Source: Mytilus californianus
Taxonomy: Eukaryota > Mollusca > Bivalvia > Mytilida > Mytilidae
Assembly (NCBI RefSeq): GCF_021869535.1
Contig: NW_026262690.1
Location: forward strand, 15,587,001-15,651,000
Reading direction: 5' to 3'
Length of the DNA: 64,000 bases
The notes under the pieces are model-generated. The model was not told the origin of the DNA, made no database searches, and worked only from the letters and a program-made list of their open reading frames with translations. Both the position numbers and the translations under genes were made by a program. Positions 1 to 12,800 of this stretch are shown in pieces (position 1 is the first letter of the stretch; each line of letters starts with the position of its first letter).

Positions 1-284
1 TATACTTCAATGATGACATATCGATCAAATCCATAATGTAACTGTGTTAATGTACAAGCAATGTACTATTTGTCTTTTGTCTGCCCATAACTAACATAAC
101 CTTGCCAGTTTAAACCATTTACATTTTTTCTTATATCTATCAATGATGTCACATATAACTCTCCAAACTTTGATTGGGGGCTGAATAAATTTTTAAATTT
201 TCAACTCTTGAACAGCAGCTATAACAATCACTGATGCAGTTGACCAGATTTTTAAATTATCAAAATTATACAAAGTTAAGTAAT
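1..284. other. ATP6AP2 intron 5, unannotated
   Basis: No exon with family resemblance and no clear repeat is seen here. It is intronic because the ATP6AP2 reading continues beyond the window edge. Confidence 0.5.
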
Positions 285-702
285 CATCTGGAGCCATCTA
301 AAGTTCTCCCATTAATTTGAAGTCAGTATGATTGTTGCCTCTTTCCTTAAATCCCCTTTTTTCTGATATTTGAGTTTTACAAACGGTATTGACAATAGCC
401 TCAACCATCTTAAAGCATATGAAGTTCTCCCATTAATTTGAGGTTAGTTAGATGACCGCCTCTTTCCCTAAATTTCCCCTTTTTCCGATATTTGAGTTTT
501 ACAAACAATCCTACCATGGTTACATACATATATCAAACCATCTTGAACCAATTGATGTTCTTCCATTAATTTGAGGTCAGATGGAGGACTGCCTCTTTCC
601 TTACAATCCCCCTTTTTCACACATATGAGTTATACAAACCGTATTAACAACATCTTGAACCATCTGAAGTTCTCCCATTAATTTCAGGTCTGTTGGATGA
701 CT
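285..702 (-). repeat. Tandem array of the ATP6AP2 exon-5 3' end and donor (~115-128 bp x 4)
   Basis: Four copies of a unit run head to tail. The unit reads, on the plus strand, CCTCTTTCC, then an intronic part (TTTGAGTTTTACAAAC), then an exon-like part (AAGTTCTCCCATTAATTTGA). CCTCTTTCC recurs at about 339, 460 and 592. The copy at 640-702 is the functional exon-5 end. The others retain the ATACG/GTTTGT-type junction but have diverged by substitutions and small indels. Use of copies as exon ends is not excluded. Confidence 0.8.
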
Positions 703-828
703 GCTATTCAAAGTTCCTACTGTATGCTGATTCAGCACAGAATCAGAGTCTAATAGTCTGTCAGCCATTCTTCTCATTGTATCTGGTAACTTACGGAAAA
801 CATCAAAATCTGTATGCACATCAAAGAA
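640..828 (-). CDS. ATP6AP2: ATP6AP2 exon 5
   Basis: 63 codons beginning FFDVHTDFDVFRKLPDTM and ending MVQDVVNT, phase 0/0. The acceptor is CATTGCAG at 830-829. The donor is GTTTGT at 639, which is non-consensus at +3 and is the least certain edge. The content matches the family's ...VFEDL...RLFQENSVL...ELQVLHDI region. About 60 bp of its 3' end and the donor are tandemly copied in the following intron (285-640). The next exon would lie beyond position 1. Confidence 0.82.
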
Positions 829-3800
829 CTGCAATGATATTAAGAAAAGCTATTTTATATATAGAATGATCTTAATAAACATGTAATATTTTGAGGGTTC
901 ACATCAATCATTGGTATATGTTGAGGGTCAGCAACTATTGTTGATATATAATAGCAATATATTTCTTCAGGGATTAACTTCAAAAACAATTATGGAGTCT
1001 AGGTGCATGTGGTTTTTTACAATTTGGTTTGAACTTTATAAAGTCAAGAGTACTTATTATGCTCTATAGTTTGAATACCTTAATCACTGTTATGAAACCA
1101 AAGAATTCTGATGTGAAGACCAATGAGGACATGAAACCATAAAAATAATTCAATAAATATTCTAGGATCAAATAAACATTTGTAATAATTACACTACTCT
1201 CATTTGGATAATTCATTTTGTCTTGCTAATGGTGGCCAGCAAATATGGATTTTCCATTTTTCACTTGCCTATGGTGGACAGCGTAAGTGGATTAGGCTTT
1301 TCCCAATTTCCTAAGGCAGCCAGCAAATATGGATTTTCCATTTTCCACTTGCCTATGGTGGCCAGCAAACATGGATTTGGCTTTTCCCAATTTCCTAAGG
1401 TGGCCAGAATAAGTGGATTTGACTTTTTCCACTTGCCTATGGTGGCCTGCATACCTGGATTTGGCTTTTCCCACTTTCCTACGGTGGCCAGCATAAGTGG
1501 ATTTGGCTTTTCCCACTAGCCTATGGTGGCCAGCATAAGTGGATTTGTCATTTCCTACTTTCCTATGGTGGCCAGCATAAGTGGTTTTGGCATTTCCCAC
1601 ATTCCTATGGTGGCCAGCATACATGGATTTGGCTTTTCCCAATTTCCTAAGGTGGCCAGCATAAGTGGATTTGGCTTTTTCCACTTGCCTATGGTGGCTG
1701 GCATAAGTGGATTTGGCTTTTTCCACTTGCCTATGGTGTCTGGCATAAGTGGATTTGTTTTTTTCCACTAGCCTATGGTGGCTAGCGTAAGTGGATTTGG
1801 CATTTTCCACTTTCCTATGGTGGCCTACATAAGTGGATTTGGCTGTTTCCACTTTCCTATGGTGGCCTGCATAAGTGGATTTGGCTTTTCCCACTTTCCT
1901 ATGGTGGCCAACATGAGTGGATTTGGCTTTTAATATTTTCCTATGGTGGCCAGCATAAAGGATCTGGCCTTTTCCATTTCATATGGTGGCCAGCCTAAGT
2001 GGATGTTTCCTTTTCCACTTGCCTATGGTGTATCAATAAAACTTACATTATTGTACACACCGGTAACAATAAAACTTACATTATTGTCCACACCAGTTAC
2101 AATAAAACTTACATTATTGTCCACACCAGAATCAATAAACCTTACATTATTGTCCACACCAGTATCAATAAAACTTACTTTATTGTCCACACCAGAATCA
2201 ATAAAACTTACATTATTGTCCACACCAGTTACAATAAAACTTCAATTATTGTCCACACCAGTATCAATAAAACTTACATTATTGTCCACACCAGAATCAA
2301 TAAACCTTACATTATTGTCCACACCAGAATCAATACTTACATTATTGACCACACCAGTATCAACTAGATATCATTGAGATGGGAGCCATCTCTGTCAGTC
2401 AGGGCTACTACTTGTACAAGTAATTTTTATTTACTTGAAGAAGTAAATATTAATATACTTATATAAGTGAACCTGTAGGATACTTATACAAGTGTATTTT
2501 ATTTACTTGTATAGGTAAATAATTTTTTGGTTTAGTTATGTCCCTTAGACATTCAGATTTTTTTACTTATACAAGTAAAAAAGTCATCCTATCTTCTTTT
2601 CTTGAATTCTTAGGACTTCTTTGCTCTAATAGAATTTTTAGTTGTCTGTCCTTTGCAGATGTCTTTACTAATCATTTAAGTGTAATTTCATGCACAATGA
2701 AAATCTTATTTGTCTGTTATCTTCAGAACACTGCTCATTTACAAGCCCCCAAGGGGCAATTTTTGAAGGCCTTGCGCAAATACTTAAAATCTTTGCGCAA
2801 TCAGTTTCTTTGTTGAATTAATGAGATGAAACATTGAACACTAATAAAAAATTATGAGCTTACCTGAGAAAAATTGTTAAAGGCATGTTTTTACATCTCA
2901 AAACTTGAGAATATTTGTGGGATTGTAAAAAAAAAATTACTTATACAAGTAAATTTTTGAGAAAACTAAGGGGAGATTATTCAAACATTATAATTAACTT
3001 ATATAAGTATATTTTATTTACTTCTTCAAGTAAATAAAGATTACTTGTACAAGTAGAACCCCTGACTGTCTGTGGGCCCTGCTGTGAATAATGTGTGGTA
3101 AAAAATTTGTATCTTTATCATTGGACATGGGGTTGTCAACTGAAACCAAAGTTTTTGACCTTGACCTTTGACCTAGGAAGTTGTACTTAAATTATGACAC
3201 ACCCTCTGGTGTTGGTTTATATACATATCAAGTATAAACTTTGAATTCATAATGGTTCTCAAGATATAGAGCGGACACGATCTTAACCATATGACATGGG
3301 GTTGTCAACTAAAACCAAAGTTTTTGACCTTGACCTTTGACCTAGGAAGTTGTACATACATGATGACACACCCTCTGGTGTTGGTTAATATACATGTCAA
3401 GTACAAACTTTGAAATCATAACGGTTCTCTAGATATAGAGCGGACACAATTTGTTACGGACGTACGGACAGACTGATCACTATAGGGCGTCCGCCATTCG
3501 GCGGGGCCCTAATAAAACTTACATTATTGTTCACACCAGAATCAATAAAACTTACATTATTGTCCACACCAGTATCAATAAAACTTACATTATTGTCCAC
3601 ACCAGAATCAATAAAACTTACATTATTGTCCACACCAGAATCAATAAAACTTACATTATTGTCCAAACCAGAATCAATAAAACTTACATTATTGTCCACA
3701 CCAGTATCAATAAAACTTACATTATTGTCCACACCAGTATCAATAAAACTTACATTATTGTCCACACCAGTATCAATAAAACTTACATTATTGTCCACAC

Positions 3801-6800
3801 CAGAATAAATAAAACTTACATTATTGTCCACACCAGAATCAATAAAACTTACATTATTGTCCACACCAGTTACAATAAAACTTACTTTTTTGTCCACACC
3901 TGTATCAATAAAACTTACATTATTGTCCACACCTGTATCAATAAAACTTACATTATTGTCCACACCTGTATCAATCATCAAAGGATTGGTATCAAAGAAT
4001 GTATCCTGTATAACATTCATCATCTGACCCACATCTACTGAGGGAATGTCCTGAAAGAGATAAACAATAATGTAACATCACTGATTCATCATCTGACCCA
4101 CATCTACTGAGAGAATGTCCTGAAAGAGAACAACACTAAAGTAACATCACTGATTCATCATCAGACCCACATCTACTGTGAGAATGTCCTGAAAGAGAAC
4201 AACACTAATGTAACATTACTGATTCATCATCTGACCCACATCTACTGAGAGAATGTCCTGAAAGAGATAAACACTAATATAACATTACTGATTCATCATC
4301 TGACCCACATCTACTGAGAGAATGTCCTGAAAGAGATAAACACTAATGTAACATTACTGATTCATCATCTGACCCACATCTACTGGGGGAATTTCCTGAA
4401 AGAGATAAACAATAATGTAACATCACTGATTCATCATCTGACCCACATCTACTGAGAGAATGTCATGAAAGAGAACAACACTAATGTAACATCACTGATT
4501 CATCATCAGACCCACATCTACTGTGAGAATGTCCTGAAAGAGAACAACACTAATGTAACATTACTGATTCATCATCTGACCCACATCTACTGAGAGAATG
4601 TCCTGAAAGAGATAAACACTAATGTAACATTACTGATTCATCATCTGACCCACATCTACTGAGAGAATGTCCTGAAAGAGATAAACACTAATGTAACATT
4701 ACTGATTCATCATCTGACCCACATCTACTGGGGGAATTTCCTGAAAGAGATAAACAATAATGTAACATCACTGATTCATCATCTGACCCACATCTACTGG
4801 GGGAATTTCCTGAAAGAGATAAACTATATAATCTGAATGTTGTATGTACAATCCTTTTTTCCTGTATTGTTGATAGTAGAATTGGTGTATCGTTTGAATA
4901 GTATTACTGTGGAATTATTATCTATGGAATAATCCTATCTGCTGGTCTTTTCTTAATTCTTTTTAATTATTGTTTGGAATTTCCCTTTTTGTTTTATTTT
5001 TGGTTAGATAGAAAGAATTTTGAAAATTCACAAGCTATGACTTTGTACCATAATAACAAAAACTTACGCTTTTAACTGGATATTTTGCAATATTTTTCAC
5101 ACTCAGTGGTTTCTTTCCTTCTGATGTTACAACTGTCATTAGGACATTTGCTTTTGGTCTGTTAAACAATGATCCCTGGGTAACTCCTGACCATTTTACA
5201 TCCTACAATAACAAATATAATCATCCATGACTAAGTTCCATATTTATTACTATAAATATATAATGCAAGATACAGAAATGTATGATAAACAGAACCATTC
5301 AAGTTAATGTTCACAAATGTATGATAAACAAAACCATTCAAGTTAATGTTCACAAATACATGTACATAGTCATGATAATGCAGTTGGTTTTTTTTCCACA
5401 CACATAAGATAAAGTTTAATGTCAATTCTTACATTTGTACATCTGTTAAATAAATCTCAGGCTCTCATTTTCAATTTTTTGTTGCAATTTTGTTACTGTA
5501 AACCAACTAATTTTGATGTGCGATTTATTTTAGACGACTAGAAAAATAGAGCAAATATAAATCATCCAGGATATGTAAAACGTGGAGCTTCCCTTATATA
5601 AATACATCACGAAAATTACAAAATCATGAATATAAATCTCCATGAAGTGATTCAGAAAAAGCTAAATATGAAATAAACTATCCCAGAAAATAACTTGGTT
5701 TACAATCATGACAATAGTGTTTGTAGGATCAAATCTTTAGATCCTCTTGCAGTCTTATTGCAGATTTTAGAAATTTTTCCTTACCATGCATGAATTGACA
5801 TTAAGTGTATGTGTATAATTAAGTTTGTTTCTATGCTTTTTTTACTTTGACCTAACAATAGCTATTGTTTAAACTGTTGTGTCTGTTTGAACTTGCATAA
5901 ATGTAAACGATCATAATTGATAACGATTACAGATTATGATTTCCCCATCCCTAGTTTGAATAAACATATACACTGTGTATGTAAGTAAACCAGAAATATC
6001 ACTTATCCATCGGTTTTCTGTTTGACCCTACATTCAGTATAGTCATGATAGTTACATGTACCCATGTCAAAAATTGGGTGATTGTGTATGTGTAATTGCT
6101 TGTTGGTTGTCAGTTTGCTATAAAAGTAGCTGTAGTTTTCTCAGATGTAACACCAAGCTTTAGTGAATGTGTGTTATTTTTTCAGAAGAACAACTTGCCT
6201 GTTGAGGTTGACTTTTATCTAACAATTACCATACATTTATACCTCTATTGGAACATACAGTCAACATGGTACATGTGTGTTACAAATGTATCAATTTAAA
6301 AACATCACTTGTCTGTGTTATATAAAATCACTTGTCTGTGATATATAACATCACTTGTCTGTGTTATATAAAATCACTTGTCTGTGTTATAAAACATCAC
6401 TTGTCTGTGTTATATAAAATCACGTGTCTGTGTTATATAACATCACTTGTCTGTGTTATATAACATCACTTGTCTTTGTTATATAAAATCACTTGTCTGT
6501 GTTATATAACATCACTTGTCTGTGTTATATAACATCACTTGTCTGTGTTATATAACACCACTTGTCTGTGTTATATAAAATCACTTGTCTGTGTTATAAA
6601 ACATCACTTGTCTGTGTTATATAAAGTCACTTGTCTGTGTTATATAACATCAGTTGTCTGTGTTATCATAACATCACTTGTCTGTGTTATATAACACCAC
6701 TTGTCTGTGTTATATAACATCACTTGTCTGTGTTATATAACATCACTTGTCTGTGTTATATAACATCACTTGTCTGTTGGTACATGTACTTTACCTAACA

Positions 6801-9800
6801 GTCCCTATCATGCTTATAGATATCAATGATGGGATACCAGGTGTTATATGTATAATATATACTGAAAAATATTCATACCTTGCATTGTCTAATAGTCCTT
6901 ACTCTTGCTATATTTACCTCTGTTGGAACACCACGTGTATGTGTTATCACTTTAGAAACATCACTTGTCTGTTTGACCTTGACCTAACTCCTGTTATATT
7001 TACCTCTGTTGGAACACCAAATGTACGTGTTATCACTTTAGAAACATCACTTGTCTGTTTGACCTTGATCTAACTCCTGCTATGTTTACCTCTGTTGGAA
7101 CACCAAGTGTACATGTATGTGTTACTACTTTAGAAACATCACTTGTCTGTTTGACCTTGACCTAACTCCTGCTATATTTACCTCTGTTGGAACACCAAGT
7201 GTATGTGTTATTACTTTAGAAACATCACTTGTCTGTTTGACTTTGATCTTAACTCCTGCTATGTTTACCTCTGTTGGAACACCAAGTGTATGTGTTATTA
7301 CTTTAGAAACATCACTTGTCTGTTTGACCTAGACCTAACTCCTGTTATATTTACCTCTGTTGGAACACCAAATGTATGTGTTATCACTTTAGAAACATCA
7401 CTTGTCTGTTTGACCTTGATCTAACTCCTGCTATGTTTACCTCTGTTGGAACACCAAGTGTATGTGTTATTACTTTAGAAACATCACTTGTCTGTTTGAC
7501 CTTGACCTAACTCCTGCTATATTTACATCTGTTGGAACACCAAGTGTATGTTTTATCACTTAAGAAACATCACTTGTCTGTTTGACCTTGATCTAACTCC
7601 TGCTATGTTTACCTCTGTTGGAACACCAAGTGTATGTGTTATTACTTTAGAAACATCACTTGTTTGTTTGACCTTGATCTAACTTCTGCTATGTTTACCT
7701 CTGTTGGAACACCAAGTGTACATGTATGTGTTACTACTTTAGAAACATCACTTGTCTGTTTGACCTTGACCTAACTCCTGCTATATTTACCTCTGTTGGA
7801 ACACCAAGTGTATGTGTTATCACTTTAGAAACATCACTTGTCTGTAGGTTGTCTGCTTGCTGTTGGAATGTAACATATTTTGGTGCATGGGTTACAATCA
7901 GTTCTTGACATGTAACTTGGCTGATGAGACAATCTAAAAAAAAAAAACAGAAGTTGATGTACCTTATTATTGTCATTCAATTTATACATGCAATCTGATC
8001 AAACAAGAGTTCAATGGTTTTCTTAAAATAAGATTCATAATCATCAAAATAAGCATATTCAGATAGTCATGAAAGTGAAATTTAAAAATGAAATAGTTTG
8101 GAAGAGGCCATATTACACCACTGTAAGTCCAACTAACTGTCATTTTCAGAATATTTGAAAAAAAAATCCTGTGGCCATGCACACCTCCATTATGTGTTTG
8201 AACATCCTACAAAATATTAAAGCTGTATCTCTAAAACTGTAGGAGGAGATAGCCGGACAATCCATGATCTCTTTATGCAGCTTGTACCAAAAAAATTATT
8301 AAGTCCAACTACCTGTCATTTTCAGAATATTTAAAAGAAATCAAAAACCTGTGGCCACACACACACCTCCATTATGTGTATGAACACAGGGGTTTCATTA
8401 TTTTTTTAGACTGGAGGTACTTTTGAGATTATAGGGGGAACCAAACCCAAATGGCGAGGGGTCTGGGAGCCGCGTAAGGCCCCCAGTGGGTCCAGGGCTA
8501 GCTCTGGTAGGGGGACCAGGGGGCAAAGCCCCCCAGAAGCTCCTGGATTTTAGGGATTTCAGCCTTAATTATTTACTTAAAAAAATAAAGGGTAAAGTCT
8601 GTAATATTTGCTTCAATTTTGGGTAAGTTAACATTGAATTGTTTTTTTTCTAGAGAAATCATCTGAAAATACATTGCTTATAATTATTTTGTAGTCAGTT
8701 ATAAAATATGTATGACCATGGAAGTATTATATTGTCAATATAATACTTCCATGGTATGACCTATAATGCAGGGGTTTCATGTGAAATGTTGTTTAAATTT
8801 TTTGTTTGTTTTTATATTTTTATTAAATGTTTTGCATTTGTTCAACTTTGTGAATGAAATTTCATAAGTTACATAGTATATTATTAAAAAAAATTGATAA
8901 TAAAACTTGTTGTAACTTTTTTTTATTGCTTTGTTATAATCATAACTGTGTCAATTGTTTGTGTAAGTAATTAGTGTCATATATTGTGAATCTGTCAGAC
9001 TGCCACCTGTAGAGTAATTATAACTTTTTTTTCAAAAATGAAATAAAACAATTAAATATTGACTTCACTTTAAATTTTCCGTTTACTTTAATCAAAGTCA
9101 TATTCACTGTCATTATCACTTTCATCATCATCATTATCATCCATCTGCCCAAATTCAATCATCATCTGTTTACATGCACTTCTTCAGAGCTGTCTTTTTT
9201 TTTAATTTTAGAAGTCTTAAATCTCGTCAGATATTATATTTTGTAAACTTAACAGTTATGTTAATTCAGATTGTTTCACGAAGTCTTACACTAAAAATTT
9301 CAATCACAACATAGAACACATATCGAGAAAACAGAGATCAGTGACAACGTCTAACGGGAAACGAACTGATTTGATACGATTAACGATTTTCTGAATTTCA
9401 TAGAATGTTCACCTTAATTAAACCTCTTATTCATAAAATAATCTGTGATACAAGCTGCTTTCCTTTTATTAGACATAATATTTCTGTTGTTGTTTAAATT
9501 CATCAACAATTTGCCTCTTGAAAATATACTGTTAAATCGTCGCATTTTAAAGCGCTCTAACGATACAGATACAGACACATGGTTTATAATTATCACTTCT
9601 CCTACTTTGGAGGTGTGCCTAAATTGGCAGAAGATAGATCTATACTTAAACGCGGACCTTGACGAAGACACCTATAAACATACACATGAACGGCGTAGAA
9701 CGGAGATTATCAAGGAAAGAAAGAAATTAGATTTGAACGATCTTCAAAAGAATTTTACACATTTTTTTTTGTATTTTTATTTTTTCTGCCAGTACCAGAC

Positions 9801-12800
9801 GCTTCCGTAGGCGGTTAAAAGTACTGGGTACCGGGTCTTAATGAATGCACAGGAACATCATACAAAATATTAAAGCTTTACCTCCAAAACTGTAGGAGGA
9901 GATAGCTGGACAAAGCATGATCTCTTTATGCAGCTAGTACCAAAAAAATTACTAAGTCCAACTACCTGTCATATTCAGAATATTTGAAAAAAAGAAAAAT
10001 CCTGTGGCCATGCACACCTTCATTATGTGAATGAACATCCTACAAAATATTGAAGTTGTACCTCCAAAACTGTAGGAGGAGATAGCTGGACAAACAATGT
10101 ATCCTAATCCGGACGGAAGAACGGACAGAGGTAAATTATGTGGAGCAGGATCTGCTTACCCTTCGGGAGCACCTGAGATCACCCTCAGTTTTTGGTGGGG
10201 TTCGTGTTGCTTAGTCTTTAGTTTTCTATGTTGTGTCATCTGTACTATTATTTGTCTGTTTGTCTTTTTATTTTTGGCCATGGCGTTGTCAGTTTGTTTT
10301 CAATCTATGAGTTTGACTGTCCCTCTGGTATCTTTCGTCCCTCTTTTAATATCCCCTCCGACATTTTGTTGTGGTGGCATAAAAATAAGATCAATACAAG
10401 GTAATTTAAATGTTTGAAAATATTTCATGATCAAAGTGCTTGTGAGCAGTGAAGGGAAAAGATTGCACTTTTTTTACAGTCAGAAATACATTAAACATTG
10501 CAATGTACAAAGCATTGGAAGGCAATACTATAAACTTGGGCTATCTTCCTATGTCCATAATTGTAGTTAGTTTAACTTCTTACCTAAATTACATGTACCT
10601 GGACAGTGTTAATTATATATAATTAGTAACAATTGAGTACAGGTGTCAGATAAATATATATTTTTTCAATTGTTGTTTTTTTCACTTTTCACTTTTTTAT
10701 TCACTTCAATACTTGTTTCACCTGTTTTCTCACTCAAAAATACATAATTCTATAAAACAATAATTTCTCACAACAGGGGTGTTTAAATATCTGTTGTGAC
10801 CACTTGTCCCGTAAATTTTACTTGTATTGAAAAAAAGTAACTTGCCCTGAATTTCCCAATAAATATTAAAGTATTTTAGTCCTATTTTACTTTAAGTTTG
10901 AATGATTCTTAAAACTGTTTTGTATCGCAATACATGTATAAATGATTTTTGTGATATTTGTTTATGTGAATAAATAAAAGGAGGAATGGGGGTTTACATC
11001 AATGAGACATAAACCCAAAAGCAATACAACCAAAAAACATTTAGAAGGCAACTTATGTTTTGTCCATTTCCCCAGACACCTGTTTAATTTTACTGTTTTC
11101 TTTCATCTGACAAGCTTGGTGTTTTGCAGAGCATTGATGGGCCACCAAAGTGTCCCTTCTATCTATTAATTTACCAACAAATGAGTAAGACTTTATCAGA
11201 AAGTTGTTGGTGTTTCCTACAAATTGCAATTTGTAAACCACGATGTCTGGAATTCTTGTTGCCGTTTTGTTCCACATTCCCTGTCTTTCTCAGCCAGCGT
11301 TTTCCGTTTTTTTTTCGACTCATCATTCATGTCATTGTTATTTTCATTCTTTTTGTCTTGATTACCCGGTCAAGGTGTTTTTATCAGGTATCATCTCTCC
11401 CTCTTGATAAAACTCAATCATGAAAAATTGAAATACAATGTAACACTTCTGTTAGCAGGTTTAATAGATGGCTGATAAAACCTAATCGACGATCCCAGGT
11501 CAATGGAGAAAAATAACGCAATTTTTACGAGACCCGAATTCGCATACATGTACTTATTTTTTTTTTATTTTGGTTATCGACCTATTTCTGTTTTTTTTTA
11601 ATACTTGTCGTCATGAACATTGATGTTTTGACTTAAATATATGTTTTTCACGTGTTACTCATTGGTTTCTTTTACATAAACATGATAAAGATATACATTT
11701 TAATAAGTCATGTAAGTTGATTAAATTGAATTTTGTCCAGTGTAATTTTTTTACTTGTCCATGGGCAACCCAGATCAAAAAATTTACTTGTCCGTTTATT
11801 CAAATGTACGAGTCAGGCGAGTCGGGCATAGCATTTTCACACCCCTGCACACCTGCTATTACATTTGTACCTGTAGTCCTGAACATGTAATTTTTACCTG
11901 ATATAGTTGAACTAAACATGGTTTCAGATAAAGCAGTTTTCTACAAACATGACAAATACATGGAGGTTTTGTATACCTATCTCTGTACGAGGATCCTACC
12001 TTCATGACCTTAGTGATTGAAATTCCTTTTTTACTTTTTACTACATGTATGTACAATGTATTGATCTTTTATTCTGTACCACAGAAAACATTAGTTTTTT
12101 TTTTCTTAGCACATTAAGGGTTAAACTTGGTGATGCTTGACAAAATTATACTAATGTCAGGTTTTCAGAAATTTATCTCTGTCAAGTCAACATTTGGTTT
12201 TAGAAAGCATAATCGCTTTAAAACAAATATTATTTTTTTAAATGTTAATCCACTGATGTTCTACACACTGTCAGTTAACAGAACTATCAATATATGAACT
12301 AATGCAAGGATCCGGAAATTTTCCCAAGTCATTTCGGTCATTTTTTTTTGTGATGTAATAATATCGTGATGCACAATAATGCATTTTTCTGAGGGTGACA
12401 AGTCTTGCACATGGACAAGTAAAGTCCTTTTTTGTGAAGTATTGGGTCAAACAAGTGTAACTGTACCCTGATCTAACAGTAACAGTGATGTCTCTGAGTT
12501 AGAAACTACACGAGGAGACGTTTTGTTGTTGTGTATTGCATCACTGAGGTCGTATGCATAACCCTTTAAATTTGCATAAATTAAAAGAGGAATAATTACG
12601 GCATGTTTCATCATTTTGAAATAAAGTTACGTAAACCAATTAATAAACTGTGTTGAGTTTCTTATTGCATATACAAGATATCGTTTGTATTGTTCAAATT
12701 GCTGCTGTTTGGATGAGTGTAAGTGATTACCTAATACACAACAAGATAATGTGTATTCACCTGGTTTACGATAAGAGGATCAAAAAGGGGAAACTATGAT

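Noticed and set aside
1223-1894. Long open frames on both strands encoding 14-residue repeats
   Set aside because: They exist because the 42-bp unit is a multiple of 3. Both strands are open, and there is no start context, family match or flanking exon.
3451-4041. 196-codon plus-strand frame of 11-residue repeats (NKTYIIVHTSI type)
   Set aside because: It is a periodicity artefact of the 33-bp array on the strand opposite to ATP6AP2 and begins inside a dispersed element.
4013-4840. Regular direct repeats that could be mistaken for a CRISPR array
   Set aside because: Units are contiguous with no unique spacers, contain splice signals, and the DNA is animal.
6747-7908. Chained open frames reading MCYYFRNITCLFDLDLTP
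   Set aside because: They are plus-strand shadows of the 86-bp array and lie antisense to ATP6AP2 exon 2.
9445-9810. 121-codon plus-strand open frame
   Set aside because: No recognisable content. It lies in an insertion and runs into a T-rich low-complexity end.
10097-10417. 106-codon open frame with a hydrophobic segment
   Set aside because: It coincides with a copy of dispersed repeat family A, of which other copies are disrupted.
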